From assembly GCA_030539395.1 (NCBI GenBank), contig JAUNSC010000008.1, positions 1 to 64,000 of the forward strand: DNA of 64,000 nucleotides, given 5' to 3'. The position numbers and the translations under genes are program-made. The stretch is from Eubacteriales bacterium. Lineage in GTDB: Bacteria; Bacillota; Clostridia; Lachnospirales; Lachnospiraceae. Below the pieces are notes generated by a model. That model saw nothing but the letters and a program-made list of their open reading frames with translations, had not been told where the DNA came from and ran no database searches. Position 1 is the stretch's first letter. Each line of letters opens with the position of its first letter. Below, in pieces: positions 51,600-60,727 of the stretch.

Positions 51600-52805
51600 T
51601 CAATACTTTCTTTTTTCTGTGCCGCTGATTGTTGCATGAATACATCCGTCCGTCACGTAGAGTCTCATTGCTTCACCGGCCTTTACCTGTTTTATTTCCG
51701 ATATATTTTTCCCATCTGAATCCACAGCATAAGAATAACCCTGCTGCAGTTTATCAAGTGGGGAAAGTCCTTTCATGCGTTCTGCATATACCATCATCTG
51801 ATGCCTTTTTCTCTCCAGCATCTGCGTCATCAGATACTGTAACTTATCTTCTTTTTCCATCAGCATCTGGCGTTTTTCGCGGATCTGATTACGTGGGCTT
51901 AAAAGTACCAGTCTGCTTTGCAGATGCCCAAGCTCCTGTTTCGCAGTATGCAGCCGGCTTTTCATTCGAAGAGTCATCTGATTCTGATATCTGTCCAGCT
52001 GCTGCAAAATACCCGCCACATCCGCAACTGCCAGTTCTGCTGCCGCTGACGGCGTTGGCGCACGCAGATCAGCCACATAATCTGCGATCGTAAAATCTGT
52101 TTCATGTCCGACTGCCGAAATTACAGGGACACTGCATCCGAAAATTGCCCGTGCCACGATCTCTTCATTAAATGCCCACAGATCCTCTATGGAACCGCCG
52201 CCTCTGCCTACGATCATCACATCCACGCCATAGGCATCCAACGCTTCGATCCCGCGTACGATGCTGGGAGCTGCATCTTTTCCCTGCACCAATGCAGGGT
52301 ACAGAATCAGTCTGACATATGGATTTCTCCGGTACGCTATATTCTGAATGTCCCTGATTGCTGCTCCGGCAGGAGCTGTAACGATTCCAACCGTTTTTGC
52401 ATACGCCGGTACAGGCTGCTTATATTCAGGAGCAAACATCCCCATTTCTTCCAGCTCTCTTTTCAGAGCCTCAAATTTTTCATATAACAGACCGGCACCA
52501 TCCAGAATAATCTCATTTGCATACATCTGATATCTGCCGTCTCTCTCATAAACACTGATTCCGCCCAGAACAATTACGCTCTGACCATTCTGCAATCTGA
52601 AAGAAAGACCTCCGCGGTTTCCGGCAAACATCACACATGCCATACATCCTGTTTCATCTTTCAGTGAGAAGTAGATGTGTCCGGATGAGTGATACTTGCA
52701 GTTTGAGACTTCTCCCTTCACGTAAATCCGTCTCAGCATATAGTCTTCTGCAAGCATATTTTTTATATAATGATTTACCTGTCCAACAGAATATATATTT
52801 TTCAT
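51600..52805 (-). CDS. xseA: Exodeoxyribonuclease VII large subunit
   Basis: 401 aa. An N-terminal OB-fold (about 1-100) leads into the catalytic domain with VGIVTAPAGAAIRDI, RGGGSIEDLWAFNEE and ISAVGHETDFTIADYVADLRAPTPSAAAE, followed by a coiled coil (about 265-345). It degrades single-stranded DNA with XseB. It is 9 nt downstream of nusB. Confidence 0.95.
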   Translation of the reverse strand: MKNIYSVGQVNHYIKNMLAEDYMLRRIYVKGEVSNCKYHSSGHIYFSLKDETGCMACVMFAGNRGGLSFRLQNGQSVIVLGGISVYERDGRYQMYANEIILDGAGLLYEKFEALKRELEEMGMFAPEYKQPVPAYAKTVGIVTAPAGAAIRDIQNIAYRRNPYVRLILYPALVQGKDAAPSIVRGIEALDAYGVDVMIVGRGGGSIEDLWAFNEEIVARAIFGCSVPVISAVGHETDFTIADYVADLRAPTPSAAAELAVADVAGILQQLDRYQNQMTLRMKSRLHTAKQELGHLQSRLVLLSPRNQIREKRQMLMEKEDKLQYLMTQMLERKRHQMMVYAERMKGLSPLDKLQQGYSYAVDSDGKNISEIKQVKAGEAMRLYVTDGCIHATISGTEKRKY

Positions 52806-52814
52806 GGATTATCC

Positions 52815-53219
52815 CTATTTTACAACTTTTGCCAGTACACCATTCACAAAAGACGGAGAATCGTCTCCGCCGAATTTCTTTGCAAGCTCAACGGCTTCGT
52901 TGATTGCAACTCCAACGGGTATATCCTCATCCATTAATGCTTCGTAAGCCGCAAGACGCAAAACTGCCAGATCCACCTTGTTCATACGAGCCAGTTTCCA
53001 ACCTTCTGAAACTTTCGACAGCTTTTCATCCAGTTCCGGCAAAGCCCCTTCAATCTTATGAAATTTTTCTAAAATATAGTTTGCCTCTTTTTCTGTAAAA
53101 TCAGCTTCCTCTACTTCGTCCATATAAAGTTCTGCCTGGTTATTCAATTCCTCTCCTCTGTAGAACTCCAATAAAAACAGTAGTTTAAAAATATGCTCCC
53201 TCATTTCTCTTCTGCTCAT
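52815..53219 (-). CDS. nusB: Transcription antitermination factor NusB
   Basis: 134 aa all-helical RNA-binding protein. The ending DIPVGVAINEAVELAKKFGGDDSPSFVNGVLAKV is the classic NusB C-terminus. It functions in rRNA antitermination with NusE. Confidence 0.96.
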   Translation of the reverse strand: MSRREMREHIFKLLFLLEFYRGEELNNQAELYMDEVEEADFTEKEANYILEKFHKIEGALPELDEKLSKVSEGWKLARMNKVDLAVLRLAAYEALMDEDIPVGVAINEAVELAKKFGGDDSPSFVNGVLAKVVK

Positions 53220-53233
53220 AATTTCTCCTCTAA

Positions 53234-53265
53234 AAAGAAAGTCCCAAAAGATACCCTTTTGAGAC
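53234..53265 (-). terminator. Terminator between asp23 and nusB
   Basis: On the minus strand GTCTCAAAAG and CTTTTGGGAC pair, followed by TTTCTTTTT. It lies 11 nt after the asp23 stop and upstream of the nusB ribosome site, so it may be a partial terminator. Confidence 0.8.
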
Positions 53266-53275
53266 AGTCTAAAAT

Positions 53276-53662
53276 TTAATTGCCTTTTTCCATTGTCACA
53301 TTGGCAATTTTGATATTTACATTTTCAACGTTCAGTCCTGTCATATTCTCTACGGCGGCTTTTACCTTTTCCTGCACTTTCTGGCAAGTCTTCGGTACGC
53401 TGAAGCCATAATCAAGATTCAGGGTTAAATCCACATTTACCACTCCGTTTTCCATTGTGGTCCGTACACCCTTGGAGAGCCCTCTCATGCCAATCTTGCT
53501 CACCAGCTCATTTGTAATATTTCCACCCATGCTGGCAACCCCCTTCACTTCTGTAGCTGCCAGTCCTGCTATAATCGTAAGCACTTCATTCGATATCTGA
53601 ACCTGTCCTGCTGCCCCGTTATCCATAACGGTGTAGCCATTTTGAAGTTCTTCCTTACCCAT
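53276..53662 (-). CDS. Asp23/Gls24 family envelope-stress protein
   Basis: 128 aa. The family core runs from VLTIIAGLAATEVKGVASMGGNI to FSVPKTCQKVQEKVKAAVENMTGLNVENVNIKI. Commonly located before nusB in Clostridia (YqhY-like). Related proteins are linked to fatty-acid synthesis or envelope homeostasis; role here inferred. Confidence 0.93.
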   Translation of the reverse strand: MGKEELQNGYTVMDNGAAGQVQISNEVLTIIAGLAATEVKGVASMGGNITNELVSKIGMRGLSKGVRTTMENGVVNVDLTLNLDYGFSVPKTCQKVQEKVKAAVENMTGLNVENVNIKIANVTMEKGN

Positions 53663-53782
53663 AATAATCGACCTCCTTCAATGACCCGTCCTTTTGTCAC
53701 TCGTCCTTTAAAGTATACCAAATAATCAAGGCTTTGTAAAGTTTCATTTCCATTTTACAGATCTGCCCGCCATGCATGCGCA

Positions 53783-55369
53783 TTATCTTCCAAACTCTGA
53801 CAGCACCAGACCCGGATTTCGCTCAAGTGTCATTCCCACACTCCAGGAGTTTACCCAGATCAGCAGCGGCCTTCCTTTCAGATCCTGGATTTTCTTCATA
53901 TCAGATGTGCCGGTCAGCTTATTCATATCAATATCTTCATTTTCTATCCAGCGGATATGCTCATAAGGAAGATTTTCCATGCGGATTTCCACATTGTATT
54001 CGTTCTCCAAACGGTATTTCAGAACTTCAAACTGCAGGACTCCTACAACCCCCACAATGATCTCCTCCATACCGGTGTTAAATTCCTGGAATATCTGAAT
54101 CGCACCTTCCTGTGCAATCTGTGTAATACCTTTCACAAACTGCTTACGTTTCATTGTATCCACCTGACGCACTCTCGCAAAATGTTCCGGTGCAAAGGTT
54201 GGAATTCCTTCATACTGAAATTTCTTTCCGGGCATGCAGATCGTATCTCCGATAGAATAAATGCCCGGATCAAATACACCGATAATATCGCCTGCATAAG
54301 CTTCATCCACAATATGCCGTTCCTGAGCCATCATCTGCTGTGGCTGGGACAGTCTCTGCTTTTTATTCCCCTGCACATGATACACCTCCATTCCGGCATC
54401 GAACCGTCCGGAACAAATTCGCATAAAGGCAATACGGTCACGGTGAGCCTTGTTCATGTTTGCCTGGATTTTAAATACAAATGCAGAGAAATCCTCTTCC
54501 ATCGGATCAATCACACCGATATCCGCTTTTCTCGGGAGAGGCGATGTTGTCATCTGCAAAAAATGCTTCAGGAAAATTTCTACGCCAAAATTTGTAAGCG
54601 CTGAACCAAAAAAGACCGGAGAAAGTTTTCCCTGGCTGACCAGTTCCTGGTCAAATTCCGCACTTGCACCGTCCAGCAATTCTATTTCTTCCATCAGGGT
54701 TGACATGTTTTCTTCTCCGACAAACTCCTGCAATTCCGGTGAATCAATAGGAATTTCCCTTGATTCTCCCTCTTTTGTTCCTTTCTGTGTATCAGAAAAT
54801 GTTGTCACTTTCCTGCTTCCGCGCTCATAAACACCTTTAAAATTCTTTCCGGAACCGATGGGCCAGTTAATCGGACAGGTGGCAATTCCCAGTTCCTTTT
54901 CGATGTCATCCAAAAGTTCAAACGTATCATTGGCATCCCTGTCCATTTTGTTGATAAACGTAAATATCGGGATATGGCGCATCACACATACTTTGAACAG
55001 CTTTCTTGTCTGGGCCTCTACACCTTTGGAAGCGTCAATTACCATCACCGCAGAATCGGCTGCCATCAAGGTACGGTAAGTATCCTCTGAGAAATCCTGA
55101 TGCCCGGGAGTATCCAGAATGTTAATGCAATATCCGTCATAATTGAACTGCAGTACGGAAGAGGTAACGGAAATACCTCTTTCTTTTTCTATTTCCATCC
55201 AGTCTGATACGGCATGTCTTGCTGTAGCTTTTCCTTTTACAGAGCCGGCCAGATTGATGGCTCCGCCATACAGCAGAAATTTTTCTGTCAAAGTCGTTTT
55301 TCCGGCATCCGGATGCGAAATAATCGCAAAGGTACGCCGTTTCTTTATTTCACTTGTAATATCACTCAC
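53783..55369 (-). CDS. prfC: Peptide chain release factor 3
   Basis: 528 aa GTPase, close to the length of E. coli RF3. G1 SHPDAGKTTL near 17-25, G3 DTPGHQDFSEDTYRTL, G4 NKMDRD. It removes RF1/RF2 from ribosomes after termination. The GTG at 55369 is chosen because ATGGAGGA precedes it; the frame is open upstream to 55423. It lies between the spoIIIA operon and asp23. Confidence 0.94.
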   Translation of the reverse strand: MSDITSEIKKRRTFAIISHPDAGKTTLTEKFLLYGGAINLAGSVKGKATARHAVSDWMEIEKERGISVTSSVLQFNYDGYCINILDTPGHQDFSEDTYRTLMAADSAVMVIDASKGVEAQTRKLFKVCVMRHIPIFTFINKMDRDANDTFELLDDIEKELGIATCPINWPIGSGKNFKGVYERGSRKVTTFSDTQKGTKEGESREIPIDSPELQEFVGEENMSTLMEEIELLDGASAEFDQELVSQGKLSPVFFGSALTNFGVEIFLKHFLQMTTSPLPRKADIGVIDPMEEDFSAFVFKIQANMNKAHRDRIAFMRICSGRFDAGMEVYHVQGNKKQRLSQPQQMMAQERHIVDEAYAGDIIGVFDPGIYSIGDTICMPGKKFQYEGIPTFAPEHFARVRQVDTMKRKQFVKGITQIAQEGAIQIFQEFNTGMEEIIVGVVGVLQFEVLKYRLENEYNVEIRMENLPYEHIRWIENEDIDMNKLTGTSDMKKIQDLKGRPLLIWVNSWSVGMTLERNPGLVLSEFGR

Positions 55370-55513
55370 AATTGTTCCTCCATATCCTGTAATGTACCCG
55401 CAAAACAGATACATATGCTCCACATCGTATAATCCACGGATTATCTTAACAAAAGAGGGAATTCATGTCAACGAGGTATCCGAAAATATCCCATAAATCC
55501 CAATGCAAAATCC

Positions 55514-55553
55514 AAAAATGGCACTGACAGGATAATCCCCCAGTGCCATTTTT
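55514..55553. terminator. Terminator of the spoIIIA operon
   Basis: AAAAATGGCACTG (55514-55526) and CAGTGCCATTTTT (55541-55553) form a 13-bp stem with A/T tails in both directions, 44 nt downstream of the spoIIIAH stop. Confidence 0.9.
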
Positions 55554-55597
55554 ACTAAAAAATCAAATTTGCCGAAACAAATACGGCGTCTGCTCTT

Positions 55598-56182
55598 TTA
55601 TTCCCCGCTTACCGGTGTGATTACAATGTTTTCACCGGAAATTTCCGTTTTCCTTTTCACAATATCTTCAATCTGTGCCCGCTGTGCATCGCTGATCTCT
55701 GCCATATTAATTACCACATCCACACTGTTATCTGTGATACTGACAACACTTTCTTCAAACCCTTTTGCATCCAGAAGGAGTTCTGCCGCCGCTTCACGTT
55801 CTGCCTTTTCTGTCAGAGATGTAATACTGTCAATGGCATTTTGTTTTTGCTCTTCATCAATCATGTCATTGTTGATGACTTCCATCAGTGTTTCCTTATT
55901 CTGAGCCCGCAGCTGTTCTCTGGTCAGTTTGGCCTGAGCCGCCACCTGTGATGCCCCGACACTTGTCAGCACAGCTTCTCCCGGTGTGTCTGTAATGTCA
56001 TCCGCCTCTGCCACATCTTCCACAGTAATCCCGTTTTCCTGCAGAATCTGATCTTCCGAAACGCTGCTCTGTACAACGGCCTCCTCCAGTTTGGTTCCGG
56101 AATAGTTCAGATACCCGGCCACCGCAATCATAATAGCAAGTGCCGTTATGATGACCTGGTTCTTTTTCAAGATATGTTTCAC
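55598..56182 (-). CDS. spoIIIAH: Stage III sporulation protein AH
   Basis: 194 aa. One N-terminal membrane helix (about 8-27) and an EscJ/YscJ-like ring-forming extracellular domain at the C-terminus (ELLLDAKGFEESVVSITDNSVDVVINM). It binds forespore SpoIIQ in the mother cell-forespore channel. A GTG at 56182 with AAAGGAG upstream is preferred over a TTG overlapping the spoIIIAG stop. Confidence 0.92.
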   Translation of the reverse strand: MKHILKKNQVIITALAIMIAVAGYLNYSGTKLEEAVVQSSVSEDQILQENGITVEDVAEADDITDTPGEAVLTSVGASQVAAQAKLTREQLRAQNKETLMEVINNDMIDEEQKQNAIDSITSLTEKAEREAAAELLLDAKGFEESVVSITDNSVDVVINMAEISDAQRAQIEDIVKRKTEISGENIVITPVSGE

Positions 56183-56196
56183 CTTCTTCTCTCCTT

Positions 56197-56757
56197 TCAA
56201 TTCATCTTCATTACTTTGATTTTATGCGCTTCCAGACCGAATAATGCCATTACTGCATCAGTAATATTCTTTTCTGTTACAGGATCATCTCCGCCCTGGG
56301 CCAGCACCAGCACTCCGCCTATTTCGGGAGCTATTTCTCGTATCACATACGGGATCTGCGTATCATCACTCTTAGAATAAACCGTTGTTTCCTCACGCTG
56401 CACTTCTTTTTCCGTCCGTACAACACCTTCAGAGCCCTCTTCCTGACTGTTTCTTTCCTGGACCGGAACATCTTTTTCTACAATCTTTTCTCCGCTGTCC
56501 ACCTGGGTGATCATTACCTTTACCCGCCCGGCTCCTGCCATCTGTTCCAAAATTCTTTCAAGTCTCGTCTCAAGATCTGTCACCTGCGTTATATCCGAAT
56601 TTTCTTCCTGTACTTTTTGCACAAGCTTCTCTTTGTCATCAGCAGGCACCGGAATGGCAATTACGATTATAAGAATTCCCGCCAAAAGCAGGATAAACCA
56701 CTGGTCTTTTCGTACATTCCTGAGTTTTTCCAGATAACGGCCTTTTCTTTCCCCCAT
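56197..56757 (-). CDS. spoIIIAG: Stage III sporulation protein AG
   Basis: 186 aa. One membrane helix (about 17-35) and a ring-building domain that includes GAGRVKVMITQVDSGEKIV and ends with AVMALFGLEAHKIKVMKMN. Component of the SpoIIIA-SpoIIQ channel. Overlap with spoIIIAH by sharing AATTGA. Confidence 0.93.
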   Translation of the reverse strand: MGERKGRYLEKLRNVRKDQWFILLLAGILIIVIAIPVPADDKEKLVQKVQEENSDITQVTDLETRLERILEQMAGAGRVKVMITQVDSGEKIVEKDVPVQERNSQEEGSEGVVRTEKEVQREETTVYSKSDDTQIPYVIREIAPEIGGVLVLAQGGDDPVTEKNITDAVMALFGLEAHKIKVMKMN

Positions 56758-56760
56758 TGC

Positions 56761-57321
56761 CTACTCCTTTATATTGATAGTTATCTGTTCTTTTTCCACA
56801 TTGTACATAGAGGCAATTTCTGTTTTTATTTCTTCTAAACTTTCCATCTGTCCCTGTCTCTCCCCTTTTTCTGTCTCAAACACGCTTACACCGCTTCTGA
56901 TCTTTGCCACCAGCATGGTCACACTTTTTATCTCTGCAGCATATCCCGCCCTTTCTTCCAGTTCCGTATTGATTGAAATTACCCTCTGATGATGGCTTTC
57001 AGCTATTTCTCTCATCTGCCGCTCCAGTTCCTGCTGATAGACCTCTGATATTTTTCTATTCTGGAGTTCAGCCAGTGTCTGATTTGCAAGCTCTATATTT
57101 ATCGCTTCCTCCTGCAGCATTGCTCTTTGCAAAGCCTCATCAAAAAGATCTGTACCTGAAAACAACTGAAGAACCGGGGAAATAATCATGACTAAAACAA
57201 TTATACCTCCGAAAAAGCGGATATATCTGCGATAATCCTCCCTTCTTACCAAATGACTGAATAATTCCATCAGACATAATCCGACCATTACATTTTTTAC
57301 CCAGGAATAGACTTGTTCCAT
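56761..57321 (-). CDS. spoIIIAF: Stage III sporulation protein AF
   Basis: 186 aa. Two N-terminal membrane helices (about 5-25 and 35-55; YRRYIRFFGGIIVLVMIISPVLQLF) then a soluble ring-forming domain. ATG at 57321 follows a GGCAGGGTGG site; the longer frame to 57459 is inside spoIIIAE. Confidence 0.92.
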   Translation of the reverse strand: MEQVYSWVKNVMVGLCLMELFSHLVRREDYRRYIRFFGGIIVLVMIISPVLQLFSGTDLFDEALQRAMLQEEAINIELANQTLAELQNRKISEVYQQELERQMREIAESHHQRVISINTELEERAGYAAEIKSVTMLVAKIRSGVSVFETEKGERQGQMESLEEIKTEIASMYNVEKEQITINIKE

Positions 57322-57344
57322 GCATGCCACCCTGCCTCTTTCAT

Positions 57345-58502
57345 TTATAATCCTTTTATAGATGCAGTAACAATTGCCAGCGTCAGAAGAAGCATGATTC
57401 CCATAGTTCCGACTGTTTTTAAAAGCAAAGCCGTCCCTTCTCCGACACCGGCTATACATTCTGTAATTCTTTTATCAGATACCGGCTGTACTGCTGCAGA
57501 AACCGCTTTATATAAAAGAGTGCATACCGCCAGACGTACTGCCGGAGCCATGCAGATCATAACAATTATGATCATTCCTGCTGCTCCCACCGCATTTTTC
57601 AAAAGAACTGCGGTTCCAAGCACAGTTTCTGTCACTGCATTCAATGTATTTCCAAGAACAGGAACTGCTCCCGCCGCTTTATTCAATACTCCATTTTTCA
57701 AAGAATCAATAGCAGGCAGAAGCAGTGCCTGCACGGTCTGGACTCCTACCAGCACTGCCAGCAATGTTTTCAGTATCCATGACAATGCCAGCTCTATCAA
57801 TGCCGACAGTCTGGATAAATAATCTTCTTTCCCCAAATGATTTAGCAGCAGAAATAATACATAAAATTTGATTCCCGGGAGCACAATATAATTTATGATA
57901 AGCTGGGCTCCTGTAATAAAAAACAGCGTAAGCTCATAAAACCCTGCTGCTGTCACGGAACCTGCTGCCAGAGAAGCAGTCACAAGATAAACCGGCAAAA
58001 GCAATTTCATAAAATGAAGTACCTGTCCTATGTGATCTGATGCCATTTGATCCAGTTCCTCAAATGCCTTCATCAAAATCACAAATAACAACAGATAAAT
58101 CATGTAAAACGCAATATCCGATATCTGACTGCCGTCAAATATCTTCACAAAGTTTGCAAACACCGCAGACACAACTGCCAAAACCAGGATGCGTATCATA
58201 ATCGCTCTTTGACTTTTTAATTCTCCCAGTACCAGCTTATACATTAATTGTTTCATAGTTTCCGGAGATACGGGGCTTTTCCCTTCCATAAGTTCCAGAA
58301 TGCTGTCCCGGAAATTCATTTCAGCTTCCGGGAACAGTTGGTCTATCGTATCCTGTATTTCTTCAAGATCCAATTCCTCCAGATAGGAATCTGCCACTGC
58401 TTTTTCCATATCTTCCGCCATACATGTCCCATAAAAGAACATCCATACTGCTGCAGCACACATCACAGCCACTATTATCCGCATAATCTGTTTTCCCCGC
58501 AT
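57345..58502 (-). CDS. spoIIIAE: Stage III sporulation protein AE
   Basis: 385 aa. Signal-like N-terminus (about 6-28), then multiple membrane helices. The family's long hydrophobic part includes MIRILVLAVVSAVFANFVKIFDGSQISDIAFYMIYLLL and the PVLGNTLNAVTETVLG loop. Largest membrane subunit of the complex. Confidence 0.94.
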   Translation of the reverse strand: MRGKQIMRIIVAVMCAAAVWMFFYGTCMAEDMEKAVADSYLEELDLEEIQDTIDQLFPEAEMNFRDSILELMEGKSPVSPETMKQLMYKLVLGELKSQRAIMIRILVLAVVSAVFANFVKIFDGSQISDIAFYMIYLLLFVILMKAFEELDQMASDHIGQVLHFMKLLLPVYLVTASLAAGSVTAAGFYELTLFFITGAQLIINYIVLPGIKFYVLFLLLNHLGKEDYLSRLSALIELALSWILKTLLAVLVGVQTVQALLLPAIDSLKNGVLNKAAGAVPVLGNTLNAVTETVLGTAVLLKNAVGAAGMIIIVMICMAPAVRLAVCTLLYKAVSAAVQPVSDKRITECIAGVGEGTALLLKTVGTMGIMLLLTLAIVTASIKGL

Positions 58503-58514
58503 ATTTCCTCTGCC

Positions 58515-58901
58515 TCAGCTCAGGTATTCTGAGACAGTATTCAGCAGTGCAAGAACGATTGGTGTACTGACTGACAGTACCGATATTTTTCCAAAAATTT
58601 CTATCTGACCGGCGATTGCCGAGTATCCTGCATCTTTGCAGATACTGGAAGAAAAATCTGCAATATATGAGATACCTACAATTTTAAGAAGAATTTTAAG
58701 GTAGGATTCCTTTATAGTCATATATTCTGTCAACTGCGTAAACATTCCGGCCATAGCTTCTATCCGTGTCAGGGCGCAGAAAAAGATAACAATGCATACG
58801 GCCATGGCAATCAATCCTGAAAATGGGGTTTTCCATTCTTTCACAAGTACAGCCGTGAGAATTCCCGTAATTCCCAGAACTGCAATTTTTATCATATCCA
58901 T
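58515..58901 (-). CDS. spoIIIAD: Stage III sporulation protein AD
   Basis: 128 aa with about four membrane helices. Family segment YLKILLKIVGISYIADFSSSICKDAGYSAIAGQIEIFGKI is present. Member of the spoIIIA operon. Confidence 0.93.
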   Translation of the reverse strand: MDMIKIAVLGITGILTAVLVKEWKTPFSGLIAMAVCIVIFFCALTRIEAMAGMFTQLTEYMTIKESYLKILLKIVGISYIADFSSSICKDAGYSAIAGQIEIFGKISVLSVSTPIVLALLNTVSEYLS

Positions 58902-58924
58902 ACCGCCTTCACCTCCCGCTTTTT

Positions 58925-59119
58925 TCAGAGCGCAAACAGACTTTTTATGGTATCAAACAACTCGTAAACATAAGGCATTAACCAGAATAATACTAAAATC
59001 AAGCCGGCCAGGGATGCCAGGGATGCCTGATCTTCTCTGCCGCTATGTTTTAATACCTGGCTGATAACCGAAATTAATATTCCTACTGCCGCAATTTTAA
59101 AAATAATGTTAACGCTCAT
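58925..59119 (-). CDS. spoIIIAC: Stage III sporulation protein AC
   Basis: 64 aa with two membrane helices. The segments IFKIAAVGILISVISQVLKHSGREDQASLASLAGLILVLFW match the SpoIIIAC/AD family. Confidence 0.93.
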   Translation of the reverse strand: MSVNIIFKIAAVGILISVISQVLKHSGREDQASLASLAGLILVLFWLMPYVYELFDTIKSLFAL

Positions 59120-59135
59120 TCGTCCCTCCTTTTCT

Positions 59136-59654
59136 TTATAGCAAAAGCAAGGTGAGGAACACTCCTCCCAAAAATCCGAGGCAGCGGTATACCCTGACCT
59201 TTTGCCGGTAATCTCCCTCTGCCTCCTCCTGTTCTCTTTTCAGTTCCTCTTTAAATCGTTCTATCGTCTGAATCTGCATCCTGCTGTCCAAATATCCCAG
59301 CCGTGTTCCCAGTCCTTCTAACTGCATTTTATCATTTCCGGTAAGTCCCGTCTCAGCCGGAAGTTCCTGAATACATTCCTTAAATATGGTTCCGAGAGTT
59401 TTTCCGTCCCTCTGCTCCATTTTATCTGCCACATCCCTGAACATTGCTGCAAAAGATCCTGTTGTCCTTTTTGCGATTTCCCGAAAGATTTCCTGAAGCG
59501 GTGTACCTGCATACTGAATTTCAGCTTTTAATATATCGGCCACACGTCCCAGCTCCCGAAGACTGCGGATACGATTTGACAATTCTCTTCCCATTCCATA
59601 TCCAATCGCCGTGCTTGCTATGATCACTGCAGCCGCGCCAGCTGCCCTTAACAT
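59136..59654 (-). CDS. spoIIIAB: Stage III sporulation protein AB
   Basis: 172 aa. N-terminal and C-terminal membrane helices around a helical bundle (LRELGRVADILKAEIQYAGTPLQEIFREIAKR). It is related to type II secretion GspF proteins. The start overlaps the spoIIIAA stop. Confidence 0.93.
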   Translation of the reverse strand: MLRAAGAAAVIIASTAIGYGMGRELSNRIRSLRELGRVADILKAEIQYAGTPLQEIFREIAKRTTGSFAAMFRDVADKMEQRDGKTLGTIFKECIQELPAETGLTGNDKMQLEGLGTRLGYLDSRMQIQTIERFKEELKREQEEAEGDYRQKVRVYRCLGFLGGVFLTLLLL

Positions 59655-60610
59655 ACCTCTTCCCCTGCCAGTATATCAGTCCCGCGGTCATCAAAAATTG
59701 CCTTTACCTGCCCCACATGTTTATGATTATGTAAAACAACATATCGCTCAAATACCCGTTCCAATACAAGTTTCTGCAAAAGGGGCTTTCGTTTTACGTC
59801 CTCAATAGATGCTCCGTGAACTGTAGCCAGCAGTTTGCAGCCGCAATAAATCACAGATTCTATCGCACGTATATCTCTGTAATCTCCGACTTCATCCACC
59901 GCTATCACACTGGGCGACATAGACCGTATCAGCATCATCATTCCCTCTGCTTTTGGGCAGCAGTCCAGTACGTCTGTACGGATTCCCAGATCATTCTGTG
60001 GAATCCCCATATATGAGCCTCCTATTTCTGAACGTTCATCCACCACCCCCACAGTGCTTCCCGGATAATAGGATGTTCCATTTGATATCTGGCGTACCAG
60101 ATCCCTGAGTAATGTAGTTTTTCCGCATCTTGGCGGTGAGATAATAAGCGTATGGCAGATTTCCCCCTGGCTGATAAGATGGGGCAAAACAAAGTCAGCA
60201 CATCCTTTTATCTGATGCGAAAGGCGTATATTTAGAAAAGATATATGTTTTACACACCGGATGCTGCCTCCTTCTGTTATGATCTTTCCTGCGATACCGA
60301 TACGGTGTCCGCCCTGTATCGTAAGATATCCTTTCCGTATCTCATCCTCAAATGCATAGAGCGAATAGTTTGCCATATATTCTATTGTCTCCAGCAGTTC
60401 CTTTTTCTCAACCAGATAGCTTTCTTCTCTGTTTAATGTAATCTCCCCTGTTTTTCTTACAAAATACTCCCTTCCATCCCATGTAATCAATAGCGGTCCT
60501 CCTGCCCGCAGCCGTATTTCCTGCAGCTTATCATACTCCACATTCAATTTTTCCAGAATGTTTCTTAAGTTTATAGAAAAAATTTTCAGAAATTCCTGTC
60601 TGCTTTCCAT
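59648..60610 (-). CDS. spoIIIAA: Stage III sporulation protein AA (ATPase)
   Basis: 320 aa secretion-type ATPase that powers the SpoIIIA channel. Walker A SPPRCGKTTLLRD near 158-168, Walker B VIAVDEVGDY near 235-243, with the R-finger region GGRLRAGGP-like IRLRAGGPLL at about 28. First gene of the operon, preceded by a SigE-like promoter. Confidence 0.95.
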   Translation of the reverse strand: MESRQEFLKIFSINLRNILEKLNVEYDKLQEIRLRAGGPLLITWDGREYFVRKTGEITLNREESYLVEKKELLETIEYMANYSLYAFEDEIRKGYLTIQGGHRIGIAGKIITEGGSIRCVKHISFLNIRLSHQIKGCADFVLPHLISQGEICHTLIISPPRCGKTTLLRDLVRQISNGTSYYPGSTVGVVDERSEIGGSYMGIPQNDLGIRTDVLDCCPKAEGMMMLIRSMSPSVIAVDEVGDYRDIRAIESVIYCGCKLLATVHGASIEDVKRKPLLQKLVLERVFERYVVLHNHKHVGQVKAIFDDRGTDILAGEEVC

Positions 60611-60629
60611 TGTTTCACCCCTCTACTCC

Positions 60630-60657
60630 AATATATGAGTCTGTCCTAAAAATATGC
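60630..60657 (-). promoter_or_regulatory. Probable SigE promoter of the spoIIIA operon
   Basis: On the minus strand GCATATT (60651-60657) and CATATATT (60630-60637) separated by 13 nt match the SigE -35 (GHATATT) and -10 (CATANNNT) boxes. The spoIIIAA ATG is 19 nt downstream of the -10. SigE drives this operon in Bacillus subtilis. Confidence 0.55.
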
Positions 60658-60668
60658 CTTGGGATTAC

Positions 60669-60697
60669 TTGCAATTTGGGAATCAGCGTTGTAATAT
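60669..60697 (+). promoter_or_regulatory. Promoter of the carbamate-kinase-like gene
   Basis: TTGCAA (60669-60674), a 17-nt spacer and TAATAT (60692-60697), 30 nt upstream of the ATG at 60728. Divergent from the spoIIIAA promoter. Confidence 0.6.
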
Positions 60698-60727
60698 AAA
60701 AGAAAACTTGTAAATGAGGTGTTTCAC

